Shown here piece after piece: positions 39,993-52,815 of a stretch of DNA of 64,000 nucleotides. The notes under the pieces were generated by a model, which saw only the letters and a list, made by a program, of their open reading frames with translations, was not told the DNA's origin and made no database searches. The stretch comes from Adiantum capillus-veneris (Eukaryota; Streptophyta; Polypodiopsida; Polypodiales; Pteridaceae), in NCBI GenBank assembly GCA_014529385.2, contig CM043963.1, positions 3,911,001 through 3,975,000 of the forward strand, in the 5' to 3' direction. The translations under genes and the position numbers were made by a program. Numbering within the stretch: the first letter of the stretch is position 1; each line of letters begins with the position of its first letter.

Positions 39993-41337
39993 CCGGTGTT
40001 TTCACTGAGGAGAGCGTCAGAGACTAGACTGACGAGAGCCTATGTAGCCTTGGGGGGATTGGAGAGGATGTGTTCGCAGGTTCAGTTTCAGGAATCACGA
40101 ACAATTTCAGGAACCGCGAACAAAGCTCTGGCTTTTTGACACTCTAGTGACTTCAGCTATGCTCTACGGAGTTCAGGTATGGGGACCCTTAGTAGACCAT
40201 CATGGGAGATATGGCAGCACAGATGGATGGAGATATATGGAGAGGCCTTTGGTCTCTATGATCGCTCGGATGATTCGGGCTAAGGCCTCAGTGCCGCATA
40301 AGATTATCCGAGCCGAGCTAGCCCCCCCCTCATGGTTGAAGCATTGACTAGATCAGTATCCTTCATACACAGTTTATGGGACCTCCCCAGAGACAGATAT
40401 GCTCGGGTTGCCAAGGAGTCATCTTGACAACTAGCGCTACAAGGCGATACAGCATGTTGATATGGACAGATGATAGCATGGTTTTAGCCACATGGTTTCA
40501 GCATGGATAGATTGCTTCCGTTTCAATACTCCTGGATGCACCCTCCATGTCTCTCACACGGACAAAGATCATTAGACTCATACGCCACGATCTAATTCAG
40601 CTACATGCAAGGAGCACATGGATACAGCCGACATAGGAGTTGGACACAAAGATAGCCTTCTACAAAGAGCATCTTCTCCAACTCACGGAGGAAGGTTTTG
40701 TGACTAGGCCTGCATACATGGTTACGCACTTATCTCATGGGATACGATGCGCTATTGGGCAGATACGCACATCCTCACATCAGCTCGAGATTGAGACTGG
40801 CCGACTTCGAGGGGTACCAGCAGGGGCCAAGATATGTCACCTATGTTGCTTAGAGCCAGAGACAGAGCTGCACTACACGTCATTGACCGGCGTACTATGA
40901 GATACGGGGCTGCTTCCACTGTCTGTTCAGAGAGGGTTTTGGACCATTTTCTAGAGTCATGAGATGCAAGGAGAGATGTCTCGGATTGTTCCTACTAGAG
41001 CTGCACAAACTTAGGGAGAGCTTGCTGAGGGACATCAGGGGAGAGTCAGTCTCAAAGATAGATCACAGATTTCTTTACATCAGCCAGGGGAGAGCCAGAG
41101 GAGCAGTCATCACAACAAATCTCAGAGCCCACCCACACTAGAGGTACGTTGATTGATCTAGCCATTGAGCTAGGCAGATCCAGACGCCCACGACCTCGAG
41201 GGGTCTACCACCACAGACGAAGGCTGCAACAAAAGATCCAGATCACTCTAGCTCGAGATGCAAGACGCCCAACCAGAGTACTGACCATGGAGGATGTTGA
41301 TGAGATTCGACAGTGACCGATGAGAGATTTCATTTGA

Positions 41338-41379
<42 letters not shown>

Positions 41380-41540
41380 CTCGTTTCAGTTCCGAATCAG
41401 CTTCAGATTCCTTTCCTTAGTGTTTTAATCTAAATTCTTTGTACTTTCCGTACTCAATATGGTATCAAATTCACCAATTGTAACTTTTTGGTCTCATAGG
41501 TCATTTTGGCCTTTCGAAGACGTTAATATAACATTTCATT

Positions 41541-41566
<26 letters not shown>
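39990..41566 (+). mobile_element. 5'-truncated LINE (C-terminal part of reverse transcriptase to tail)
   Basis: Begins directly after the CT tract with VFTEESVR..., then LERMCSQVQFQE and LWLFDTLVTSAMLYGVQVWG in broken frames, matching LINE-A near 4400-4500 and LINE-B near 37300-37400. Later RCAIGQIRTSSHQLEIETGR with the Cys cluster CHLCCLEPETELHY. A 37-base poly-C run is at 41340-41376. The tail is CTCATAGGTC-ATTTT-GGCCT (hairpin 41498-41512), CGAAGACGTTAATATAAC, CT (41540-41566). Confidence 0.82.
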
Positions 41567-41615
<49 letters not shown>

Positions 41616-44600
41616 CATATCTAACATGTCGAAAGAAAATTCACCTAAGAAAGTGTTTAGAACATTAATACATCAAGCCCAATACTCACATACCGCAATA
41701 GAGGAACCACATGATACCGAAGGCTATTCTCAAGTAACTCTTTCAAAGCTCCCATATAGCCCTTCAAAATGGTAATCTAGCACATATATCAGGAGTCCTC
41801 CTTGTTGCCAGCATCCAAAACCCTTCTACATTACAACCTAGTTATATCCTCCCTTGCGTAAACTATACCCAACTTAATCTATATGCTTCATGACATTGGC
41901 TCCTTTTCTTTGTTATGAGGACATATAATGGAGTTACATTAAATATAGGAGCAATGTTGACGTTTTACACTCATCCAAGTCTCTATCTATCAGTCAAGAT
42001 GCATGCTATCAACGTGGCTCACAACAATAGTTCTTGTTCTCACATTTTGATCTCTTCCATTAACCCTTTCCCCCCAACACACATACACACACAAACTCCT
42101 TTTGAAGTTTATACCGCACCCCTCCCTTAGTTTTAACTTTAGGGGAGAAAATTATTAGGCGTCTACCCCTAACTTATACACTTAAGTACCTTCGCAAAAT
42201 GATCCCTCCACCCCTACACTGATGCAATTTGATAAGTTTCCTATGGTCGATCCCTTGGTGTGGTCTGCTATGGACTATGTTTTGGCACTCAATATGCCAC
42301 ATTAGGCATTGTGTTTATAGGCATATAGCTAGACATATAAGTGATGGGAAGTTGTCAGCATGGAGTGTGTAGTATTCATCTACACTTGCTTCCAAGGAGG
42401 GGCAATGCATGACAAGTAAGTATTGTCTAGCTCAAAGCTTGTTGTGTTGTTGCACAATCATTTAGTATCTAAAATCCTCTAATTTACGATCATTTGGAAT
42501 ACTTGGCAATGGTGCCATTTTGTAGACATTGCCCGATGTATCTATGAGCATGGTTTCTCCAATGACTATGTCCCTTTTGGCACTTATCATCACTAGGCTC
42601 AACTAGAGGATCCAACTTTATGTCGACCTTTCTCACCACATGGGATGCATATCCACTTTCATTGGTATTCCTGTAGCTCAATGGTGGATTCCCAATTACA
42701 TGCCTAAGCACTTTTCATTAGTTCATTGTTAGGTTGTCTATCATTTTCTATCCTTTGGGAATTCTTCTCTTGTGGCACATTGTGTATGGGAGAATATTCT
42801 CCATTTGGTTGCATTCCTAGCTCATTGGTTTATCCAGGTGAGGTCTCGCTCAACATTCTACAATGGATTCGGCTTGAAGCTAATTTCATGGACTGTCCAA
42901 CACTTAGCCATGAGTGGAACTCTATTCTAATCAATGTTTGGGTTGTCTTATGTATAGAGCATGTGTAAAACTAATTTCTTCATCCCCCTGGGGGCATTGT
43001 GGGGGGGGGGGGGGGGGGGGGGGGGGAGGTTACCAACCAAGGGATCATTTTTCTTAGGACAACCACTGCAACCAAGACGGCATAACATCACCAATTTCCC
43101 TATTCCACTCATCAGAGTTCATCCAGTTCTCAACGGTGATGGCTTGTTCAGGGGGGAAAACTAGTCCTTTGAGACCATAAGGGAGCTGTACACGTCCTTG
43201 GTCTGGGGTTTGAGAAAATGCCTGTTCACATGCCACTGCCATGCCCTCCACTCAAACCTGGACTCACAAGAAGGTAACCATCAACTTTCGAGCCGTTCTA
43301 AAGCTCTAATGGCCAACGGTGGAATTTCGAGACCAGTTGGTATATTCTTTCTAGTTTATGCTGCTGTTATCCCAAAACTGCCCAACCGACATAGTCCTTT
43401 GTTTTATTGATCTTCCTGGAAACTTCCCTCTAGAAAGGGTTCAAAAGGATTCTTTTGGCCTTAGACAACCAAGGGGACCAATGGAATATAGAGTTGTGAA
43501 AGTATCTAGTTATCTCTCCCCATTCCAAGGTCTCTGTTGCTTTGCTGCATTTCCTAACTAGATCGGTGAGCCCCCAAGTTTTAGATTGGACCACCGAGGG
43601 ACGAGCAACTTGTCATGTAACTCAAGCCCTTTCTACTGACCACCTTGCAAACACAGTTTGGCATTGTCCACCATGTCTTTTTAATGAAAGGACTCATAAA
43701 GTACTAAACAGATGCACAAGAACCCCTTTCGCCTTCCCTTCTATGGCATGTTTTAGCATGCCAAAAACACAATTTTCAGTCAAGGAAAAAACCTAGAACA
43801 ACAATAAGGCGTTAGTCTATGGACATGCCAAAAATATTAAGTAGTCTTGCTTGGTTGGCCTATTTAATATGTAAATATTTAAACATTAAGCATAGTAGTT
43901 ACTATGTAAATAGGATACTACGGGTACATTACTGTGTAATGGGTACCATTGGTGAATATGTAAACATTATTCATAGTAGTAAACATTAGTCCTAGTAGTT
44001 ATTCTGTAAATAGGATACTATGGGTACATTGCTCGATATTTTTTTTCTAAACAACAAAGATAAATCAAAATACACATGGAAAATTTTGTGCACACATTAA
44101 TAAAATAGAAAACGTCATTTTCTTGTAAAGCATGCCTCTCCAATCTCTCCATCAAGATAGAGCACTAACCTTATGAATAACGTCTTCACTTGAACAAGAG
44201 TTTGTACGACAAAATTCTCGCCTTTGAGGAACTACGAGAAACATTAGTTAAAACTTTTTGTACTATGAGAAAATTTAAAATCTCAAAGTCACTATATCCA
44301 ATAGTTGAAAGTCCAACATATATAATATCATTGCACATCTAATTGATAATTATAGTCACTCTAAATGGGATTGCTCAATTAGATATTACACTCAAGCCTC
44401 CACTATGGCTAGATTAATTGAAAAGACATCTTATAGGTATTGCTATCTCAAGGACTCTGTGATCTAAAACTTGGAGGGAAATTAATAATGAGCACATTTG
44501 ACATATATAGTGACCAAAGCATTGCCAAGCAGAGTATGTTTCTCTAACAATTCTTGATCTTCTTATGAGGTTTTTTGAAGCCAAACATTGGGGGCCACGT

Positions 44601-44990
44601 TACCCAGTGTGAGGTGGATTAAGTTGCTAGAGATCCCCACTCGTCGCCTCAACATAGGATATGTATAGATGGGTATAGGTGCTTTGACGCCAAGTTGATA
44701 GTTGTTGGTTGGTAGTTGTGCGGTGACAGTTTCTTGGAGCAGTTTATGCAATTTCATGCCCTATCAGCATTCTTTGTTGGTTTATGCATGGTTTTTGGTT
44801 CAGTTTTTCTTGAGATTTTGATCTCCATATAGAGGAGACTCTCTCGGATTTTTCCCATGAGGCCTCTAATTTCTCTATAGCACTTTTTTGCATTGACATT
44901 GCCGTGATTTTATTGATCTTTTTGTTGAGATTTTGATCTTTGTGCAAAGGAGACTCTGTCAAAATTTTTGCAAAAAATTTGCCATAAATT
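41567..44990 (+). other. No recognised gene; CA tract, poly-G run, degenerate repeats
   Basis: (CA)n 41567-41610; a 26-base poly-G run at 43001-43026. Around 43880-44035 the sequence TAGTAGTTA..TGTAAATAGGATACTA recurs about 105 bp apart, a diverged tandem repeat. Open frames are below 85 codons and unlike known families. I see no LTR ends or reverse transcriptase motifs. Confidence 0.55.
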
Positions 44991-45016
44991 CATAGTCTCT
45001 CTCTCTCTTTTTAGTC

Positions 45017-47400
45017 ATGACTGGAACTTCTAAGAAAGAAGAATATTACATCAAGAAGTTTGATGGCACAAACTTTACGATATGGACGCAAAGTATGCTC
45101 AATGTCTGTCAATAAGGGCCTTGTAATGCCATTGGAAGATCGTAAAGAGGGTGTTTAGATTGATGATCAGTGGGAGGAGCTTGATGCTCATGCTATGGAG
45201 AACATTTGCATGTACCTTGGTGAGTTCATTTTCTTTACGATTATGGACAAGACTACTACAAAGGAGTTAACGGAAACATTATGCTCAGCTTGGGGTGGCA
45301 AGAGTTCCTCAAACAAAGTGTTTCTCATGAAGAAACTTATGCATCTTAATATGAAAGAAGGTAGTAGTGTCAGTTCACACCTAAACGAGTTTAACAGTGT
45401 TTACTCAAAGGGGCTTAATTTTGAAAATGAAATGAAAGCCAATTTTTTGCTATGCTCGTTGCTTGCATCATGGGATACATTCAACATTGCCATTAGTATC
45501 TATGTCCCTAAGGTAAGATTATTTTCAGTGATGTTACTAGTGCTTTGCTCACAAAAGAGATTCAACGTCAATCTCTTGACACTAGTGGACATGGTGATGC
45601 ATACATGGCTATTGGAAGTAGCCAGGGAAACAATTAAAGGTAGAGAGGTCATAGTCGCAATTATGGTCATTCTCAGGATCTTAAGAATACGCATAGCAAG
45701 AGTTTTGGATGTGACACAAGGAACATTGAATGCTACCATTGTCACAATAAAGGGAGCATGAAAAAGGATTGCTAATTATTGCAAAGAGAGTAGCTAAAGC
45801 CATTATCGTAAGTTCTTCACCTCCTAAAATCAATGTGCACAATGTGGCTGAGTCTCCATTTGTTTATGTTGTTCTTGACGTGCCACAACCATTAGATGTG
45901 ATAGTCTTCACTTATGATTTGAGTTTAGAGGTGTTGTTAGCTCCTAAAAGCAATGTGCACAATGTGGCTAAGTCTCCATATGTTTATGTTGTTCTTGACG
46001 TGCCACAACCATTAGATGTGATAGTCTTCACTTATGATTTGAGTTTAGAGGTGTTGTTAGCTCTTGATAAATGCTATGCACAAAATTGGATTGTTGACTC
46101 ATGTGCTAATTTTCATGTTACTCCTCACAAGGAGTAGTTCTCTAGTTATGCTTCTACACATGGTTCAGTTACGCTAGGTGATTCTCGTCGGTTTGAGATA
46201 TGTGGAATTGGATATGTGAAATTGTGTATGCGCAACAGTACTAATTTTATGTTGTGAGGCGTTAGACATGGGTCAAAGCTAACTAGGAGCTTGGTTTCAG
46301 CAGGACAACTTGATGATCTTGGATACACTACAGTGTTTGGCACTGGTTCTTGGATAATCAGAAAAGGTAGCTTGACCAGGCTTGAAGGCCAAAAATCTAG
46401 CTCATTATATTTCTTGGATATCTCTTCAATGAAAGAGAATTCTATATATATAGCCAAGCTGCCTTCTACTGAGTTGTAGCATAGCCGGCTTAGTCATATG
46501 AGTCAGAAGGAAATGAAGCAATTGCAACATTTTGGCTATATTTTTGTGTTAAACTATTTTGATTTTAATTTGTGTGAGCATTGTATATACGAGAAACAAA
46601 CTAAGCTTACCACTTTGTCATTGGATAGGAAGTTATGAAATCCTCTAGATTTTGTTCATAGCGATCTATGCGGACCTATGCCAAATAAGTCTCTATGGGG
46701 GGCATTATATTTCTTAACTTTCATAGATAACTCTACTTGAAAAGTGTGGGTATACCCCTTGAAGAGGAAAGATGAAGTCTTTAGTATCTTGTGAAAGTTC
46801 CTAGCTATGGTTGCCAATCACGTAAGAAGTTGAAGGCTTTGCAAATTGACAATAGGGGAGAGTTCGTCTCCACTGAGTTTAAGGACTTCTGCAACAAAAG
46901 AGGAATTTGGTGACAAGTTACTACACCATACACACTTGCTGAGAATGGAGTTGTTGAGCGCATGAATAGAACTATTCAAGAGAGGTCACTTCCATGCTAT
47001 CTATGGAAAATTTACCTCAAGAGTTTTAGGGAGAGGTTGTTATGATAAAAATGCATATAACCAACGAGTTTCCTAGTACACCGTTGAACTACAAGATTTC
47101 ACTGAGGATGTGGATAGGCAAGAAGCCTTATTTTGACAGATTATGTGTGTTTGGGTGTGAGGCATTGTCACATGTGCCTAAAGAGCTTAGACAGAAGGTG
47201 GACCCCAAGTCACACAAATGCATTTTCATTTGCTATAATGTAGATAGATAGATGATTTATCGTCTCTGGCACCCAAAAGCTCAGAGAGTTATTCGCAGCT
47301 CACAAGTGATGTTTAATGAATCAAATATGTACCAATAGCCCATGAAAGAGGTTGAATATCGCAAAGTGAGATTCGATGATATAGCCTCAAGTCTAGTTAT
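45017..47400 (+). pseudogene. Decayed copia element, second copy
   Basis: 45017 starts a copia Gag (MTGTSKKEEYYIKKFDGTNF) that breaks at once; 45195-45761 carries the Gag core (KVFLMKKLMHLNMKEGSS, NEFNSVYSKGL). A 120-bp unit (45821-45940, 45941-46060) is duplicated in frame. The protease site is NWIVDSCANFHVTP. Integrase parts follow: RLSHMSQKEMKQLQ, FVHSDLCGPMP, LTFIDNST, and IGKKPYFDRLCVFGCEA at 47110. Many stops. No reverse transcriptase follows before 47640. Confidence 0.8.
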
Positions 47401-47639
47401 GCAAAGGGCTTATTTTACACTCTGGTCCAAAACGGGCTAACCACTTGTGGAAATTTATCGGTGTGCCAAGTTTATCTTGTCAGTCTTGTTAAGTGTCATG
47501 GGTGACTCCCCTATCAGGCAAAGTATCTAAGGTTGCTAGGAGATGTCATGGCTTGCACAAGCATGGTTTGAATTTGTAATTTCTTGGTTTTGTTAATACA
47601 ATTCATTCACTTATCATTGTGAGTTTTGTACAAAAAAAA

Positions 47640-48560
47640 AGCCATAATCTTTGTTCACCTCTACCGGGATCCATCCTCTCTTTTTTGTCCTTCTCTAGCC
47701 AGTCTCTCTCTTCCTATTTTGAAGTTGTCAACTATGCACCTTTTGTAATAGCCTACCAGCCAATCTGATCAGCTTTTCTTTGGCCACAATGAAAAGATCT
47801 TGCCCAAACAACACGATTACTCCACTCCATTACCCTACTTGATGGCCCCTCAAGTGGACAGGGATCGCAATCACTCACAATATTGTTAGGCAAGCCGTAC
47901 AACCGATACAGATTGTCAAAAAATAACTTAGCTAACTCTGATGTTTTAATTGTGGACTTGGTTGGAATAAACTTTCAAAGTTTAGTCAACCGATCTACGA
48001 CCACCCATATCGAGTCATGACCTTGTACAATGGTTGGTTAACCCACAATGAAATCCATAGAGATGCTTTTCCATTTACCATTAGGAATCTCTAATGGATG
48101 AAATCAACGCCCTGCTTTCAAGCATTTTGTTTTGTTGACCATTTTGGCAATGGAAGACATAGTCTTGAAAATAGCCTTGTTAACCTGTCTACTAAAATTG
48201 TCATTGTAGGAGTGCATAAGTTTTATTTATGCTTGGGTGCCTACACTAGGACTATCATGACATTCATAAAGAATTTGGTGCCGAATGTGTGCGTCCTCAA
48301 ACTCTCCCCTTGTGAATTAGGTACCCATCATCTATGGAAAAATTCTTCCATCTTTGCAGCTCATCACTCAAAAGAGAAGAATTGGGCGTGGAGGTTAAAG
48401 ACGCACTACCAACATTGGAGTGAGAAGGACCCCTCATTTTCACATGGCTTCATACTTTGGAGTATATTTCATCATGTTCATATTTTCCCTTTAGAGATTC
48501 CAAAAATTTACTTCAAAGTTCTGTAGAAGAAGAGAGTTGATCTCAGGCATATGATTAAGA
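47640..48560 (-). pseudogene. Gypsy integrase fragment
   Basis: Minus-strand codons from about 48040 downward read VVDRLTK, FIPTKSTIKTSELAKLFF and NLYRLYGLPNNIVSD, the integrase core of plant gypsy elements, with stops and frame changes. The flanks on both sides (to 47640 and 48560) are stop-rich and probably belong to the same element. Confidence 0.65.
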
Positions 48561-48640
48561 GCATCAGCTTTAAATCAAAGAAAATCTTAGCGAGAAAAAC
48601 TTGCTTTGAAAAATGATAAATGAAAAGAGAGAGAGAAATT

Positions 48641-48665
48641 GGGGGGGGGGGGGGGGGGGGGGGGG
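48641..48665 (+). repeat. Poly-G run of 25 bases
   Basis: Uninterrupted run between decayed retroelement sequences. Confidence 0.95.
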
Positions 48666-48764
48666 TTACAAGGGGAGGGGAAGGGCAAAGTGCAACATAT
48701 GTCTACACCAAACACGTTTCTCTTAATTAGTTGGCTAGTGTGAGTGCGCAAATGCACTATATGT

Positions 48765-48768
<4 letters not shown>

Positions 48769-48861
<93 letters not shown>

Positions 48862-50367
48862 ACAAGATGTGGGTGGAGCAGCTCAACGCTATGTGTATGA
48901 GAGATTCCCTTATTCATTTGACTCGTAAAGAATAAGGTGTGTACAAGTAATGGGTGGTTAGACGTCTTTGGCATGCCCGACTGAGGTAAGAGGCACACCG
49001 CCTTTACCCCAACAATCTCTTACTTAAAGGCGAATGTGCCTATAAGTGGTACTACTATAGGTAAGTCAAGAAACTCGTCTCAACCTATGTCCATTGGCTC
49101 TTTCGAAGTGAATGCATGCCGCCGTGTAGGCTCTAGTGGTGTGCGAAAGCATATATCTCTGCTAGAATCAGCATGCATACCCTATAGGTATGTACAATAG
49201 GTAAGGCAAGAAACTCGTCTCAACCTATGTCCATTGGATCTCTCGAAGCGAATGCATACCACCGTGTATGCTCTAGTGGTGTGCAAAATCATATATCTCT
49301 GCTAGAATCAACATGCATACCCTGTATGTATCCTGTAATGACATGCATCACTCCATGATGCATCATGATAGTGTCAGTCATTGCACGATTGACAACCCTA
49401 AATGCAGCTACTATGTTGGGCCTTGACACTAAGAGGTCGTACATAAGAGTCCAAAGGCTGATGACAAATGCGTAATCTCTGCGAGCATATCCATGCCACC
49501 ACATCAACGCCATGTGTAGTGACCTTTGCCAATCTATCCACAATAGATATGTCAACCCTTATTGCATCACCACTATAGCTAGTTGCATATGGATACATCA
49601 ATCCTCAGTCCAAGGTAGTTGTCACTCCCTCATTGTCCATAGGGACTATATCCACATGTCCTAGCATCACCATATCATCCTCTAGCATGAGAATGTCAAA
49701 GAACTCCATATTGCTCATCTCTGTGGTAGGAGACATCTCTGTCCTAAGAGGATCAATACGATGTGTCTTGCTAGAGCATGGCTGCTCTAACTCTGCATAT
49801 ACAAACATGTCGTACACAACACTCTTAAGCTCATCCAAAAAAGTACATGTCTGCAAAGTCACTAGATTGCAGTGTCTTGTACATGTGACTCCTGCTCTGC
49901 TCCGTGACTAGCAAAGCCTCAAAATCCATCACCACCATCAATGACTGCTCTAGTTATGCACTCAAAGAGCTGTCCTGCTCTACATGTCTGTCCTCAGACC
50001 CCGCATACATAACGAGAAAAGTGTCGCACTACTCATCAGCAAAGTATACTCGCCTAAACTGCAAACTTCTGCATGGCGACGGACTCACAGAGACTATGGT
50101 GTCTCTGACAACAAGAACGTAGAGAAGAGTCAAACAAGAACCACAATGGCCTCACGCTATCACAAGCAAACCTCTCCTCATCAAGTAAGAGGCATCAATC
50201 AATTGAACACGACACCCATGATCTCTAAGCAGCGAGATAGAGATCAAACTCCTACAAGCATCATGCACGTACTAAACATCATGGAGCACAAGCATACTCT
50301 CACTAGAGAAACACAAGTGAATGTCACCCACACCATGAACACCATCCTGTCTTAGAGCAAAAAGGGA

Positions 50368-50435
<68 letters not shown>

Positions 50436-50560
50436 ACAAGATGTGGGTGGAGAAGCTCAACACTATGTGTGTGAGGGAGCCCCTTAATCATCTAACAAGT
50501 AAAGAATAAGGTGTGTACAGGTAATGGGTGGTCCGAGGTCTTTGGATAGCAAGGTTTGGT
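48769..50560 (-). mobile_element. Decayed copia element with two LTR-like copies
   Basis: 48769-49013 and about 50370-50545 share a (GA)n tract followed by AACACAAGATGTGGGTGGAG and AAGAATAAGGTGTGTACA. The first copy ends CCTTTACCCCAACA and is followed by ATCTCTTACTTAAAGGC, which on the minus strand is a copia-like polypurine tract. Between them, minus-strand 49289-49555 has LMYDLLVSRPNIVAAFRVVNR, the conserved part of copia reverse transcriptase/RNase H. A 140-bp tandem duplication (about 49055-49194 and 49195-49334) lies inside. Most of the coding region is lost. Confidence 0.6.
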
Positions 50561-51937
50561 GCATTCGATTAGCAAACAACAGTTTTAGGTTTGTGTGCGA
50601 GCTTAGGATTGTCTTTAAGAAGTTTTGTGAGAGGTTTGTTAATGGAATGCGATAGGTTGAGAATGCGGGTCAGAGGTGAAAAAGGCACCTTGACAATGGT
50701 TGGTGAAGGCTTCGTTTTAAGCAATTTTTGGAGGAGAGAAGGTATAGAATCATAGGAGATGTCAAGAAAGCGTGGTTCCAAAAGACAGGAGGGGTAACCC
50801 TTTGCCCTTAGTCTAGCAAAGAAGAGGTTACGTATATAGATAAATCTTGAAATGGAGCTCTCTCTAATGATGTACCTTTTAAAATATGATAGAATAAAAG
50901 CACTCTCTTGGTGTGTAGGGTGTCAAGATTGCCAAGGGATATAGTTGTAGGAATTGTGGCTTTGCTGGTGACAATGGATATCAAGGATACATAAGCATCA
51001 AAAGAGGGACCCTTGAATAAATGAATGTCCAAAATAAAAGTCTCCTGAGAAGAGATAAAGGGAGATATCTTGATCAACTCTTGGAGAGGGTGTCCATAGT
51101 CTTGGAGGAGTTTACTTAAACTAGAAGAAGGGCCAGCCCAAATGCCAAAAGCATCATCTAAAACCTCTCAAAATAAAGAAGGGAAGAGGAAGATAGGAGA
51201 TTCATGCCTTCTCTAAGATGCAAAGAAATAAGCAAGCATATACAACCACAAAATTGGACCCCATTGTAGTGCCATTAATTTGGTGCAAAAAATCCCCACT
51301 AAAGGAGAGGTAGTGACGGTTAAGAGAGGCTAGGGAAAAGATGAAATGTACTTTAGGGGAAGGCAAGAGATCTTGGATGGAACTCTTGAGAGCACAAAGA
51401 CCTTCACGGATGGGGATGCTTGGGAGAGAGATTCTACATCAAAAATGAAGAGGATAACATTGGGAGGGAAGGAGCTGGAAGCCAATTCTATGAGTGGAAA
51501 TCCTTAAGGTGTTCAGTTTTAGACAAAAGTATGGGGTAGAGTTGTGCATGGAGCCATTTGGAAGCATTTTCCAAAACATAACCGTTGTAATAGAAAATGG
51601 GGAGGCTAACGAGGACTGGTTTATGGATCTTAGGTAAGAGAAAGAAAGGACAAGGTTTAGGGTTATCTAGAGAGGAGGAAATGATAAAAGTTCTTCCATT
51701 GTTGGTAAGAACATGGTAATTTGAGATAATGGAGGAGAGGAGGGAGTGTACAAAGGATAAAGGGGGTGATGAAATTTTAGAGTAGGTGAGAGGGTCCATG
51801 ATGTGGTGAAGAGCTTCATTGTTATACCAGCATTTGGAAATGATAATTGGCCCTAGATTCTTATCATCCGGTTTGCTAATTATGTTATGATCATTTATTA
51901 AGGAGGAGATGGATTTGATTAAGAGAGGTTTAGTATG
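50560..51937 (-). pseudogene. Penelope-like reverse transcriptase, decayed
   Basis: On the minus strand from 51937: ISKPDDKNLGPIIISKCWYN (finger motif), then PFFLLPKIHKP (the LPKIHK block typical of Penelope-like elements). Near 51100-51170 a DDAFGIWAGPSSSLSKLL stretch fits the catalytic block, with the usual Y.DD partly changed. 50808-51077 has FILDIHLFKGPSFDA and 50569-50781 the end PFSPLTRILNLSHSINKPL. Frames shift repeatedly. The GIY-YIG endonuclease is not seen; an LTR starts at 51938 and interrupts the 5' side. The family is known from animals and some plants. Confidence 0.65.
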
Positions 51938-52154
51938 TGTCAAATGTTGGGGACTTGCTAAACACCATGTGCGAGCCACATGGCTACAATCACACAACCT
52001 GCACATACAGGAAAGCTCTACGACCGCACATTGGCATGTCACTCACCTCCTACGTTGTTGTCGCTGAGGGAATCTGTGTGCGTGCCGAGAGGAAGAATCC
52101 GCCGCACTACTGACCGTCCTCCTCACTGTTGCCGTACTCCTGCTGCTCAATCGC

Positions 52155-52204
<50 letters not shown>

Positions 52205-52370
52205 AGAAGAAGAAGATAAGGAAAGAGCAAGATTTATACATTCAAAATCCCCCAAAAGACTAGTTGTATAAACTTATCTATGGGTTGGGTCCGTCCCTTT
52301 TACACATACAAGCACCCAAATTCAGCCAATTGGCACTAAATGAGTTTCACTATAAGAGGAGCATTCCACA
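51938..52370 (-). repeat. Gypsy-type LTR, relative of 59820-60333
   Basis: Starts TGTCAAATG..GGGGACTTGC and shares GTG.GAGCCACA.GGCT, TGTCACTCACC, CTCAATCG, a CT tract (52158-52201) and GAAGAAGATAAGGAAAGAGC with the LTR at 59820-60333. A TATA-like GTATAAAC follows at 52266. The end at about 52370 is cut by the hairpin region. The second LTR of this copy was not found. Confidence 0.6.
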
Positions 52371-52399
52371 ACCGCTAGCATTGCCGTGGAAAAACAAAA

Positions 52400-52613
52400 A
52401 GAGAAAATATTGCGTGTGTGGCAATAGCAGCGGTAAAACACGTGGTAGTGGGTAAACAACAATATATGCGGTAATAATCGCGAGTATATACCCGCGACTA
52501 TTACCGCGTGCATTCCCGCTGTTATTACCATGTATATTACTGCTAAACGCCTGTTCAAAAATAAAGGTGCTCATTATTTTGGGTGGCCCAAATGAGTACC
52601 TTTATTTTTGACC
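52400..52613 (+). repeat. Foldback region: nested inverted repeats
   Basis: GCGGTAATAATCGCGAGTA (from about 52460) pairs with TACCCGCGACTATTACCGC (to 52507), 19 of 21 positions. It sits in a wider imperfect palindrome built on GCGGTAA repeats. Next to it, AAAAATAAAGGTGCTCATT (52558-52576) pairs with AATGAGTACCTTTATTTTT (52591-52609). This looks like the end of a foldback or MITE-type DNA transposon. Confidence 0.65.
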
Positions 52614-52815
52614 TGTATAAAACATATGAAACATCAATTGTTTTTTGAAAGAGTATATAGAAAAAAAAAAGAAATTGAATTTCCTTTACCTTGATAATTT
52701 AATGTGCAGAAGTTCAACTATATAAAAAAGGTACAAATTAAATGAAAATAGTTGTATATACATTGTGCCACATTGGGACTTTATGGAAGTTTGGACAAAT
52801 ATTTTTCTATCTAAT

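Noticed and set aside
43054-43251. Minus-strand 65-codon frame
   Set aside because: Short, no recognised domain, no supporting splice sites or neighbours.
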